A DNA stretch of 64,000 bases. It comes from Sclerurus mexicanus (Eukaryota; Chordata; Aves; Passeriformes; Furnariidae). The notes under the pieces are model-generated. The model was given only the letters and a program-made list of their open reading frames with translations, searched no databases and was not told the DNA's origin. The stretch covers positions 1-64,000 of the forward strand of contig VWZF01003010.1 in the NCBI GenBank assembly GCA_013396755.1, in the 5' to 3' direction. Shown here one piece after another: positions 25,001-36,326 of this stretch (position 1 is the stretch's first letter; the number at the start of each line of letters is the position of its first letter). Made by a program: the position numbers and the translations under genes.

Positions 25001-28000
25001 TGCATGAAGTAATGGACAAAGTGGAGAAAAATAGTTTTGAATCTGGTGACATTGGGTGACATACAAGACCTTGGGTAGATGCAACATATCTCATTAAGGT
25101 GATTTAATGTGCTAGTTAAAAAAATCAATATGATTTGTGCACTGCATGTTACAATTATTCAAATTGGAGAAATACACGGTTATTTTTTAAGCAACCTGAG
25201 TGGATTGTGAAATTGAAATAGATTGACAAGTAGTTTTAACTAGAACTAAAAGGCTTTACATTTTACATCTATTTAGAAAATACTTACAAGAAGATTGTAT
25301 TGGCATTTTGAAATAAGCAGAACTTTGATGACTTACAAGCTGTAGTACGGAAAACAAAATGTGCTTTAGAAATATATAGTAAAACTCCAGGATATGTTAA
25401 CCCAGAAGATGCCAAAATATGCCTTTTAACCTTTTCAGTATAGAGCATGTTAGTCAACTTTTGGTATAATTTTTCCATGTTGAGTATTCTTAAAAGGGAG
25501 CAAGAATGGCCTAAGCTGCATATTTAAGTTACCAGTGATAAAACATTTATTTCTTACCTTTCATGACACTATATAATAGACAGGTAAAAGATGGATTTTA
25601 TGTTTTATGGAGTTTAATTTGTTCTGAAAAATGAAACAATATAAAATTATGTCTTGGCTTATTCATACAAGGCAACTTGAAATATCCTTTGTGATTTCTG
25701 GATTTTTTTCCTAAGAAGCATATGAACCTTTTTGTATGAGTCTCAGTTGAACATCTATCTATTGTTTTACAAATACTTATTCTTCTAATAGCCATTCTTG
25801 TTGTAGCCAAAATTGTGACTATTTAAAGTGCAAAGATAAAGCTCATCACTAATTATATAGTGAAATTAGTTTTATCAGACATTGTTAGTTTAGTGGAAGA
25901 TTATTATTTTTTTTATTTCAGATTTCATTAGGAAAGATATTAAAAAATGCACTTTCTTAGAAGCATAACAGAATTTGTATGTAATTTTGGCTAAAGAACA
26001 AACTATTTTGATTTGCAAATAAGACTTTGTGAGAGTTGTGGGTCTATGGTTTCTTGTCTCCACTCCCTTTCAGGGACAGTCTTCCCAGATACTCAGGGTT
26101 TACCATTGTTGTACTAAAGCTAAAGACATACATTGTGTGATGCTTTCCAGCACACTGCCTTTGCATTGTCTGAGAGGGAAGGTTGTAATGACTTTCTAGA
26201 GATGAAAGTTGTTGGAAAAGTGGACCAACAAAAGAGAATGAGAGCAGACACCGTCTGAATTATATTGGGTTTTTTTCAACATAGGAGTATTTCTATATCA
26301 GTATGTTTTGAATTTTGAAAGAAAATTTTTATTATTTGAATTGCTACTAAAGGCAACTAATTTTCTTGGAAAACGCTAATTGAAGAAACAATTTTAATGA
26401 GTTGTATTCAGGATTTAAGCCAGAGGGTTGTTTGTTACCTTCAGAAAAGGTCTTTAAATAATGTTCTATTTTGTAAAATAATTTAGCTGTCCAGGTCAGG
26501 CTCTACAGTTTACAGCTCAATTTCTTAATGTCTTGAAGTTACAACTGAACTAACTCAACAAAACATGCCTATCTTCCCTATTTAGTCTGACAGCTGGGTT
26601 TAATGTGTGTAACCAAACCCACAGGATTCTGGAAAAGCCTTCAGCATGGATGGCATCTCCACACTGACTTTTCCCCTTGCATTTGTTGTATCCCCTTCAG
26701 AGAGCATCTTGTCCAGAAGCTGAAATATCATGAGAAAAGATCTTTTTGTCCTGAAGAACATCCTTTGGTGACTGATTCATGCTTAATGAAAACAAAAACT
26801 ATCTGTTCCAGATCCTGATTCTATTCCTTTTTGTTGTGGCTTGTAACCAATGTATAATTTTAAATCAACTGTGTCCACATTTAATTACTACTTTCCATTA
26901 CTGGGGTTTGTTCAAGGTATGACAGGGTCACAGTAACGTACAGCAGATCTGTTAATTTTTCTCTTATTGGTCTTCTGAGTAGGGAAAAGAGGAAAAAAAT
27001 AATCTGTAGGATTTCCAGGAAAAATTAGGTTCAAAGAAGTCTGGTTAAAATCAATGACTCAAACAGCAGTACACACTGCAACAGAGCTGTGGCACAACCT
27101 ACATCTGACTGAGTCATCCTCAGAAAGATGTTTGCAAGATATACATTACTTCTTTTTCTTTTAATGTGAGCCTTCTTTATGACATTTTGAGAATTATAAA
27201 TCAGAACTGATTAATAACCTTGAATATGCTGCCAGCTGAGACAAATCCAAAAAAACAGAGCCTCAAGATTTTAATCTCAACCAGTTCGTGCAACACTATG
27301 TAATGTAGATGAAGAAATTGATCATAAAGAAACGACTGTGTAGTCAGGAAGGATTTTTACCCCTATTTGTCCTGCAGCTTATTTTAGAACTGAGTTTTAG
27401 TCAGTCATTAAATTGATCAATCTATTATGCTACTTTCTGTCCCAGTTGCCTGATATTAGCAGTTCTGTCTACTTCACTTACAGCTTGTTTTTCTTTAATC
27501 ACAATTTTAACTGATTGATTTAGCTGTATGTTTGTTGAAGGTTTTTAATAGTCACATCCCTCCATATCCAAAACAGAGAAAGTAGAAAATAATTTTAAAA
27601 TTCTCTTTTTGTGTGTGTGTGCATCATGGAGATGTGTCTCATTTTCTTCATAAGCAGATTTCTAAAATACTTAAAATCTGAAATCTCTGCATACACATCT
27701 CGAAAGTTCTTTTCTATGCAGACCAAAGTCCTGTGGTATTTGATTTTCTTGTTTCTTTTTTATGACCTGAGATTGCCTTCATACGCAAGTGTCATGGTTG
27801 GAATTTTTTTCTGCCTAAGCAGCAGAGTTTAAAAAACTCATCTTCTTCTTGAGTGCATACATTTTAAATGCCCAAATGCAATCCACTTGTTCTTGATTTT
27901 TCAGCAGAGCTAAGCTCTGGAAACTTCCAGTTCAAATTATGGGTTCTTGAGACAAAAATCAGATGACAGATCTGAACTTCCTTTCATGATTGTCTCAGGA

Positions 28001-30151
28001 ATTTTGGATAAGTTTGCATAGCACCATTTGAAGCTTCCCAGATTTCAGATGGAAATATTACAAACAACCTCTTCTTAGTATCCTTAATCTATTCCCCACG
28101 TGGCTTGTCTGTGAAGAATCTTGTCAAAAAGTTGTTCAAGAATCCTAGGCAAAGCTGTGTTTTACCTTGGCACTGCTGTTTGCACACCTTAAGAGTAGAA
28201 TGAATGCTTTAGTAGCAAATATGCAAAAGATGTCACTTTATATCTCCTCTTTTATCAACAAAAGGTGAAGGGATCAATGTAAACGATCTAATTCTTCAGT
28301 ATTTCACTGGAGAGACTGATCCCAAGATAGTAGAGCAGGAAGACAAATGAATTACATTATTTGTTTATAAACAGTCCCAAAATCCAGCCCCAGAATTGTT
28401 CTCTACTAAAAGGCAAAAGCATATTAATGCATTTTTAGTTCTGACCAAAAATTCATAAATAAATTTTACATGGAATCTATATTCCTTTAAAGTGGCATTC
28501 AAAGGCAAAACAAAAAAGTATCAAAACACATGAAGACCTGGAAAACAAATTTAATGGAGAACTATGGTGATTTAGGAAAACATTGACATCTCTCAGCTGA
28601 ATAGAGCATCTTTCTTTCTGTAGATTTTGCCATCACGCACATGTTCTGAAGATGTAAAGCTGAGTTGTCTTTTGCTTCTGTGTCACTCTTAGATGCAGTT
28701 TGTGATATCATTTCCTGCCATTCTTTTGTTTGTTTCATCACAATAGTGAACATAATAATACTGACTGAACAAGAACTGACTGCAAAGTTTCCATGTCCAT
28801 ATTTTTGTAAGTATACGTTTATAAATTATCTAGAAGAATTAAACTTTAAGAAATCATCTCTTTATGGAGAAAATTCTAAAAATATTTCTATGGATATCTA
28901 CTCTGAGAGATAAATTAATGTAGAACAAATCTCATCCTGTGCAAACTTGGCCCCTCCTGGTGGTTCTTTACACTTTTCCTATGTGAAATTACCCTTGGAA
29001 TGAAAACAGGAAAATACAGTAAAGAAAATGATGTAGTTCTGAACCTTGGTGTAACTTATATTAGCACTTACAATAGACATAGTGAAACTGTTAAGGATGG
29101 ACCTATTTGCTGTATTTTGTTTAGACATTCCTGATAGAGAAACATTTTTTAGATGAGAATTTTATTCTCACTGATGCTTATTTTCAATTATTTTAAAACA
29201 ATACATTAAAAAGCTTTGTTATTAAGAAAATACTAACTTGACTGAATATTCACATTTGATTACTGACCACTGCTGAGAAACCAAGTTTCCTCCATTTTCC
29301 GTAAGTAGATGAAAACGTGACACCCGGGACTTTGGCTCTTTGACCTGACAAATAACTCGTATTCATTCTGAGATAAAATGTTCCCTTTAGTCCTCATCTA
29401 ATTACTAAATAGACTCAGTAGCCTAAAATCTTCAATCAAAACCTAACCCTAAGCCTTCATATAGTTTTTCCTTCAGTTAATATGCTGCCCAACCAGGAGC
29501 TATTTGTTAGCAAGACCTCTCTGGTTTAATTTGTTATATTAACATGAATAAAAGTAGGGTATAGACCCTGTCCTATGCTAATTGAATATCTACCATTCTC
29601 CTAGTGCTCTTGTGGTCCCTTGTTAATATTTGGAAGCATCATATCAGTACTTTGGTTGCCACTGCATCTGCAGCAGTATCAACTATATGCAGTATCTTGG
29701 CATAGATGAAATAAATGACAGTCCTTCAGCATTTCTTTGCATTTAATTAGAAATTTTGTGGGAACTTCTGTTGATTTAAAATGTGAATTTAGGGCACTGA
29801 TATATGATAACCAACTTAAGTGTGTTCATGATTTTACCAATTTCTCTCATATTCTATAGGCAGAATGAGTTATCTCAGTTTTCTAAATTTACTAGTCCAT
29901 TCTAGCTATGTAGTTGTAATAATATAAGTTGTATGGACAATTAATATGTGAGATATATTGAAATTTAGTAGAAGAGTTTTGGATAATTCCCCTGGTACTG
30001 TGGTGTACATGTCACCATTGCAGCAAAAACTGCATCACCATTTCTCTTGATTAGCAATAAGTATTATGCATAATATAACTGCTGTCCAGTTTTCCCTTCT
30101 TTTCTATATTACGGGAAAATATTGTCTATGTGAGACTGGCAGACAAATGCA
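19013..30151. other. Gene-free AT-rich unique sequence
   Basis: I see no gene or clear repeat. At 20.4-21.35 kb the minus strand has overlapping frames of 113, 148 and 128 codons in a patch slightly richer in G and C, without recognised motifs. From 21.4 to 30.1 kb the sequence is AT-rich with short homopolymer runs (for example T-runs near 23.75 and 23.87 kb and an A-run near 24.70 kb). Weak MIR-like blocks near 24.83 and 25.03-25.13 kb were not strong enough to annotate. Confidence 0.55.
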
Positions 30152-30216
30152 GTTTTATTTTTTTCTCTCTCTCTTTGTTTCTTTTACAGGACCAAGAAAC
30201 TTGTATTTAAGTAAGA
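30152..30216 (+). other. Candidate micro-exon: strong acceptor, 21 bases, strong donor
   Basis: An almost uninterrupted pyrimidine tract of about 35 bases (30152-30186) ends in TTTTACAG at 30182-30189, a near-ideal 3' splice site. Twenty-one bases later, at 30211, the sequence reads GTAAGAAT, a good 5' splice site. The enclosed 21-base segment (30190-30210) has a length divisible by three. It is open in two of three phases; the third gives a TAA at its end. No other exons are identified in the window, so whether it is used, and in which gene or non-coding transcript, is unknown. Chance pairing of such signals does occur in long AT-rich DNA. Confidence 0.2.
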
Positions 30217-32681
30217 ATAATAAAATTAGGGAGAAGTTCAACTGGAAGATTGTATTTTAATTCAAGAATCCATAAAGAAATTAAATCTCTTAGGAGAAAG
30301 AAGCCTTTAAAGTTAAAATTCTAACAGAAGATTCAAATTTAGAAATAATAGATTTTTATATTAAAGCTAAGCTGAGAAATGATTGAAAGCTAGGGTGCTT
30401 AAAGCTTCTTAGACCTCTTTGTGCCATCTATCTTCACCTTCACAAGTTTGTGAAACATGAATACCTAAGATATCTTATGTCTGAGAAAAATACTGGAAAG
30501 GAGTGTCTAGAAGGCCAGCTACCAAAATCCAGTGCTCTTCATAATCAAGTATCTATCTGGAGTACACATGAACACAACTTTAGTGATCCTGGTGAGTGAG
30601 GAAAGACATTTATGTTACTGTTGCTTGATCCACCAACAGCCTTTCACAACCCCAGTCTCTTGGGTGCAGCTGATTCACTTACAGGACCTGGCTGCACTGG
30701 ATGTCAGGTTCTGAGTTGGCTCCGTCTGTTGCTCTTGGACAAATAGCAAAGACCTTCCCCTGTGGGCTGTGTAGTTTTCAATCCTCTATCTTTTGCAACA
30801 TCTTTGTGGGATCCATCATCAAAAGCACACTTGCACAGCTATCTGTCTGCTTTTGCAGAGGCAGTCAGTATTATTGCCCAGGTGTCTCAGTGACTGTGAG
30901 AAATAATTACACAGCTGAAAAAACATAGGATGCAGCTTTTTGTTGATAAGACAATGTGAGGTTGGCAGGGAAAGGCAATACTTCAAGAACTCAACTTCTG
31001 TTGAGGGGTCTTCCCCATGGATTGTCAGCATGATGCACAGACCCAAGCTTCATCTGGGAGTGCCATCAGTCATCACTACACACAGTGGCAATGTTGAGGG
31101 AGGTCTTCTTTTGGGGTTAGCAAGAAGTGTATGCTCATTTGCTTGAATGGTGGACTAATTTCAGTGGTCTGCTTGGAAGCTGTCTCTACCTTACATCGCT
31201 TCAGTTCATTTTGTGTTTTACCACCTATGAACAGCACATGGAAAGTCAACTAATATATTGTGATCTATCTCATAGAGACCAAAGTGAAAATGTCACACAA
31301 GTGTTGCACATGCCTTTTTGGCTTCTTTTTTGGAACTTCATTCCTCCAAACCAACCTGGCATTTGCAGCATTTTAAAGATAGTGCTGTGCTCACTGTGGT
31401 GAGGATTCTGCACACGATAGACCTTAAGAGTATGTGTCTTGGAGATGGACGTGGGTCTTTCTCCATAGAAAACCTTCATTGACAAGGGCCATGCAAATCT
31501 GTCTTATCCTTGTCTCACAGACTTAAAGACTAAAGTAAGATATTTGGGGTAGTTTTTCCACTATAGAAGTAGCAACAAAAAGTAATTTTACAATTGTCAC
31601 AAGCAAGAAATGGCATGAAAAAAATCAAGTATTTCTTGAAAAAAGGAATGCTTTTCTTCAGGCCAAAATATTAATTTGAAACTTGATTCTGTGAAGGTAA
31701 TAATATGCTATAAAATCCAACACCTGAATCATTAAAAACCACAATTAACAATGATGCAGACCTCAAAAAGGAGAGATACAACAATAGTAATTTTGAATAA
31801 TAGTTTTAAAATGACAAAAATCAATGAATACTAATATGTGTAGTAAAAAAACCTCAACTGAATTAGCTGACAAAAAGTGAACAAACGGCATCATGCCATG
31901 GCTGCAGAAAAGCTTTTGTATAAAGTAAACCAGCAAGAATACAAATGAGAAGCTGCTGGCACATGTTCTGTGTAAAGAATAAGATGAAGTACTCCGAACT
32001 GCGTCAATTATTAAAACTAAAGGCTCAAACTTTGACATATGATCTAGAAATCATAAATAATACTTTTAGAGAGCAGTGTCAGGCACTCTAATCTTCCAAG
32101 TTGCTTTAAACAGGAGATAAAGTTTGTAAACAAAAGCACTTTATTGAAACTTTCACCAGATCAAAGTGTAACCTTAGACTTAATAGGAAATAATAAATGC
32201 TGTTAAAGTCTAAAAGTGGGGAAAGATACATGCTTAGATGAGCTGCCAGTAAACATTCAGAGAGAAATCATAGATACGCAACTGAACTGTTATTGAAAGT
32301 GTTTAACCAAACATTTGAATCAAAAAGTCAGTTATTACACAATTCAACAATCCCAATGAACTGGTTTTCCATCATTTTGCATCATTGAATATTGGTCTTA
32401 AATGTTGGACTACATTTATTTATGAGTGCTGAAATACACTCCTACATGCAAAGCATACATACAGGCACTCAAATATCTAGAAAGGCTCAAGTAAAGGTTT
32501 AAAGGGGTGTAGAGGCTTGCTGAGACACTTTTCCAATTTATTGCAAATGATTTCCACATAGGTCAGTCTGGTTTATTTCCATTGTGCTTCACTAAGGATT
32601 ATTTGGATGTTTTGTGTTTGTATAACAAACAAGAGTTTGGATAACTCAGATTCATTAGAATGAAAATACTTTGTTCTTAAA
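30217..32681. other. Gene-free sequence
   Basis: At about 30.5-31.45 kb several + strand frames of 60-91 codons overlap in a patch of more even base composition. I recognise no receptor, transposase or polymerase motif there. From 31.5 to 32.68 kb the sequence is A-rich unique DNA. Confidence 0.55.
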
Positions 32682-32788
32682 GGAAAAAAAAAAAGAAAAT
32701 GAAAGAAACAAGCAAACAAACAAAAAAACCAAAACAACCCTCCCAAAAAACCAATAAAACCAATCCAACCAAACCACCCCAAACCCTC
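32682..32788 (+). repeat. A/C-rich low-complexity tract
   Basis: About 105 bases built almost only of A and C with a few G near the start: a run of A, then CAAACAAACAAA-type units, then CCAA/CCAAA-type units. It ends about 80 bases before the reverse-transcriptase relic. The minus strand gives a spurious Trp/Phe/Gly-rich reading frame. It may be decayed microsatellite or tail sequence of a mobile element. Confidence 0.75.
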
Positions 32789-32865
32789 ATACTTCTCACT
32801 TTGGAAAGACCTTCATAAAAATTGGATTAAAAATACTGTGTAATATCCTGACCAGGTCTGTTCAT

Positions 32866-33175
32866 ACTAGCAATTTAAACTCGCCCTTTTTAAAATGACA
32901 CCAGGGAGCTAGACAAGGCTGTCCATTATCCTCTTTTCTTTTTGCAATTGTAATGGAACATTTAGCTTGATTTTTCAGCAACTTAGAATTGCTTCAAGGA
33001 CTGAAAATTGCAAACTCCATAAATCTGAGTTTGTTGTATGCAGATGATATATTGATCTGTTTCTGTAATCCTGGTCATAATCTGCCTATAATCCTGCAAA
33101 CAATGGATTGGTTTTACATTACCTCTGGCTTCTTTGCATCCACAGGGATAAAACCTGTTTTCTTAAAATGAATAT
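32866..33175 (+). mobile_element. L1/Tx1-type LINE reverse-transcriptase relic
   Basis: One + strand frame carries the order of motifs found in L1-group reverse transcriptases. At 32905 it reads GARQGCPLSSFLFAIVMEHL, the block usually written RQGCPLSPLLF. A stop follows at 32968-32970. In the same frame, 44 codons after the start of that block, it reads LSLLYADDILICF, with the catalytic YADD box at 33037-33048. Then comes LLQTMDWF...SGF, matching the region after the catalytic loop. The frame closes at 33169-33171. CR1 elements instead carry a GVPQGSVLGP block and FADD, so this is not another CR1 copy. At least two in-frame stops (one near 32896, one at 32968) show it is dead. L1-type LINEs are scarce in birds, and the divergence suggests an insertion that predates modern birds. 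Confidence 0.75.
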
Positions 33176-36100
33176 GCATTTTCAGAACCTACCTGACCAA
33201 ACTATGATCAAATGAGACAGGATTATGCTAGATCTCTAGAGTTAATCATATGTGAAGCTAGCAAACACATGTAACTAATAACCTCACTTCCCTGAGTAGA
33301 GTTTCAATTGTTCTGTGTATGTCCTTAATTTTCGTCAAACTTCTTTGGAACAATAAAACCAATGAATATGATAAATCCTGTCTTTTGGTTTCTCTGTTTA
33401 GGGATCTTTCTCTCTTACTACTGGTTTTTTTTTCCTTGCTATTTTCACATTTTCCCTTGCTTTGTACAAAAAAAAATATTTGAAGTCTGTTTCTTGCACA
33501 ATGTAATCACTGTTAAAAACGGTGGGTCAACCTCAAAACGTTTAAAGGTATCTCATGTTGAAATTTTTGTTCATTATCCTTTGGGTGACTGTAGCTGCAG
33601 AACTGAGGTGCTATTGCCATAGTAAGTGTTACACATAGAAAGAAATTATAGTGACAAAACCCATATGCTGAAATTAGTTGTAGTTACCGGAGAACAAAAA
33701 CCTTAGCTGCGGAGATGACTGGGAAAATGTAATGCGTTTTTCTTTATTTACTCCTTGAGAAGCTCTCAGTGTAAATTCTCAGATCTCTGTCTAATTGTTT
33801 GAAAGAGCTTGAAAGATTGGAACAGATACCCAAAATTTGGTGATGCTTTTCAAAGTCCAAATATCACGTATGTCAAGGTGTTCAGCAATTAGAGCAGTCT
33901 GGTCCATTGTTTGGCTGTCAAACAACATTAAACGTGAAATTTTCAGCTGTATATCATACAAGCTGGCTACATAAGGTTACATTAGAAAGGCAATGCTGCA
34001 CAGATATATTACCAAAGTATTTATTTTCTTCTATTTAGCTCTCAAATTAAATTATTTTAGCAAAAACTGAGTTAAAAATGAAGTTTTAATTTTTAGCATA
34101 GGTTTGCTCCATTTGGAATAAGGCTCAATAGTGACTCCTTCCAAATATATATTGATTTTATTTAATATATTACACAGGTTATAATTAACTCTTCAAAGAA
34201 TAGCTTCATTTCAGACAAATTTGTCATGTAGCTGTCTTAAAATATACATACCATAAAACACTAGCTTGTGACGGAGTATCCTAAATTAGCTATTTGAAAG
34301 GAGAGTGACAAAATGGAAAATTGACACAAATGGCTTCTGCTCCCAAGTTTTTAATTTAATATCATCTGGACTACCTACTTACTTTTTAGTAATTGCATTC
34401 ACACATGAAAATAATACCATGCTCTTCTGAATATATCACACAGAAAGTGAGCAAGCAAAGTTTTCTGTCAGAGAAAATAAAATCATCAACACATTAAAAA
34501 ATTTGGAAAGCTATACTATTTGTTTTCAGCTTTCACAATTTCCATAATATAGGTGATTATTTCCAGACATAAGGCAGTCCTTATTTCAGTCTTCTGTGCT
34601 TTATTCAATTTATTTGGTAGTGTAAATCTAGTGAAGACTAAATTGTAGATTGTAGGTAATAAGGATGAAAAATTAACCAAAGATTAAGTAGTGCACATTC
34701 AACACGATATTGAGGACAGATAAAGCCAGAATGATGCTGGGTTTTTTCAGTTAAATATTAATGTATATTCCCAACAGACAGGCAGGGGAACTATTCACAT
34801 TGCATGTAACTTTTTCTTGAAATAAAAAGTATGATCAAGGACAGATGACTTGGAGTACCACTACTGTAAACCTCACTGTGTCAATAATAATGAACAATAG
34901 AACCCTGAAAACTATGGGAAAGGGGGTGACTTCCTTTGACAGTTATAGGGAGATACATACATTTTAATTGTATCTGTTCTAAAGAAAATCTGAGCCACAT
35001 CTAAACTTTCTGCACTTGGGCTTTTAATATGCTTGAGGATGGCTGGAATCTAATTTTTGCGGGCAGTCAAGACACACAGACTTAAACATGGCCATTTTTT
35101 TGCTAGATTCTTCAGTCATCTAGGGAGGTGAAGGTGGTAGAAGTTGAACTATGAGGTGATCTTTATGAAATGGGCTGATTTTATTTCCTCAGTACTTCAT
35201 GGTCAAATGGAAATATAGTTTGAGTCATCTCTCACCAGTAAAGGCTAAAGAATGGAAATATGCATTCTGATATTTTTGCCTTGACTGTGTATCTTCTGCA
35301 CAGATAGCGGCTTCAAGGCTGTTACTATATCCCTTCCATAAACAGATGTGTTCTTACATGTGTCCAAACACAAACAGAAAAAAAGATTTTCTAGTAAAGT
35401 AGTTTATGTGCTGGGGTCTTTTTCTTGGTAGAATTTGGTGCAAGCTTCAGATCAAAAGTGCAGATTGACTATTTATGATTATATTTTCTTCCTAGTGGAA
35501 GAAACCATAAACATGAAATCTGGTGAACTTACCACTTTGTGTTGCTAAATTGTATTAGTTGTTGCTTTTTTGAAGAAGCTGAAGTACTGGGTTTTTGTTC
35601 TTTCCTCCTTTCAAGGGCTATGATTTCAGTTTTTAGAAAGTTACAGCAGTTGACTTGGGATGTTAGACATACATCTTTTCTTTGGTAAATGCTGAGCTCA
35701 AGTGTATTGAGAGTGCTAGCAGATGTAAATTAACATTTTTTACCACTATGGAGGTTTAGTTGTTCCCACAGACCTGTTTAATGCAAAATCACTATTAAAG
35801 ACAATAACAACTGTATAAGATTTTACCAAGTATGACATCTAGTCTATGTCCAAGTAGGTGATGCAATAGTTAAACAGCCACTTGTGATTTATTATGTGTA
35901 CAAAACTTAGGGAAAACTCTCAGCAAAATGTTCATTGGTTAGCCATGCTACCTCAATCTGTTTTGTTCATTATGTCTGCTCCTGCCTCAATGGGTTAAAT
36001 TAGCTTGCTATATAATCATGACCATGCTGTTGTTTGGAATTAAGTTCCATGAGCTCTTTTCAACAGTTGAAATAATTTCACAGGCTCCATTATCAAAATT

Positions 36101-36290
36101 TTCCTCTGCAAGAGTAGTGTGTTATGTGTCTCCTGAGTGTCCTATAAACTCCCAGTATTAATAGTGTGTTAGTGGTGATATTGATGCGTGATAGCATGGA
36201 TGCTGCATACGCTGTTACAATGCTTTAAGACTGCAAACCATTTTTAGTGGTGTTCTGTGCAAGGCTAAGTCCTGATAGCATAATATACCA
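33176..36290. other. Gene-free AT-rich unique sequence
   Basis: I find no gene or recognised repeat. The first 200 bases could hold more of the L1/Tx1 relic (a possible FVKLLWNNK block near 33.33 kb), but this is not convincing. The remainder is unique AT-rich sequence with no frame above 90 codons. Confidence 0.55.
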
Positions 36291-36326
36291 CTGCTAATTA
36301 TATTGATCTAATTAATCTAATTAAAT
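36291..36326. promoter_or_regulatory. Cluster of homeodomain-type TAATTA sites (candidate)
   Basis: Three TAATTA palindromes fall within about 36 bases: at 36295-36300, in CTAATTAATC near 36308, and in CTAATTAAAT near 36317. The last two are about 9-10 bases apart, close to one helical turn. TAATTA is the core site of many homeodomain proteins, and paired spacing can favour cooperative binding. AT-rich DNA makes such matches common, so this is only a candidate. Confidence 0.25.

Noticed and set aside
24825..25130. Weak MIR-like blocks on both strands (GACCTTGGGTAGATG and similar)
   Set aside because: Only one or two short blocks match; not enough to support an element.
29440..29453. Telomere-like CCTAACCCTAAG
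   Set aside because: Fewer than two full telomere units; expected by chance.
30532..31402. Several adjacent + strand frames, considered as an olfactory-receptor pseudogene
   Set aside because: None of the receptor landmarks such as MAYDRYVAIC or PMYFFL is visible in any frame.
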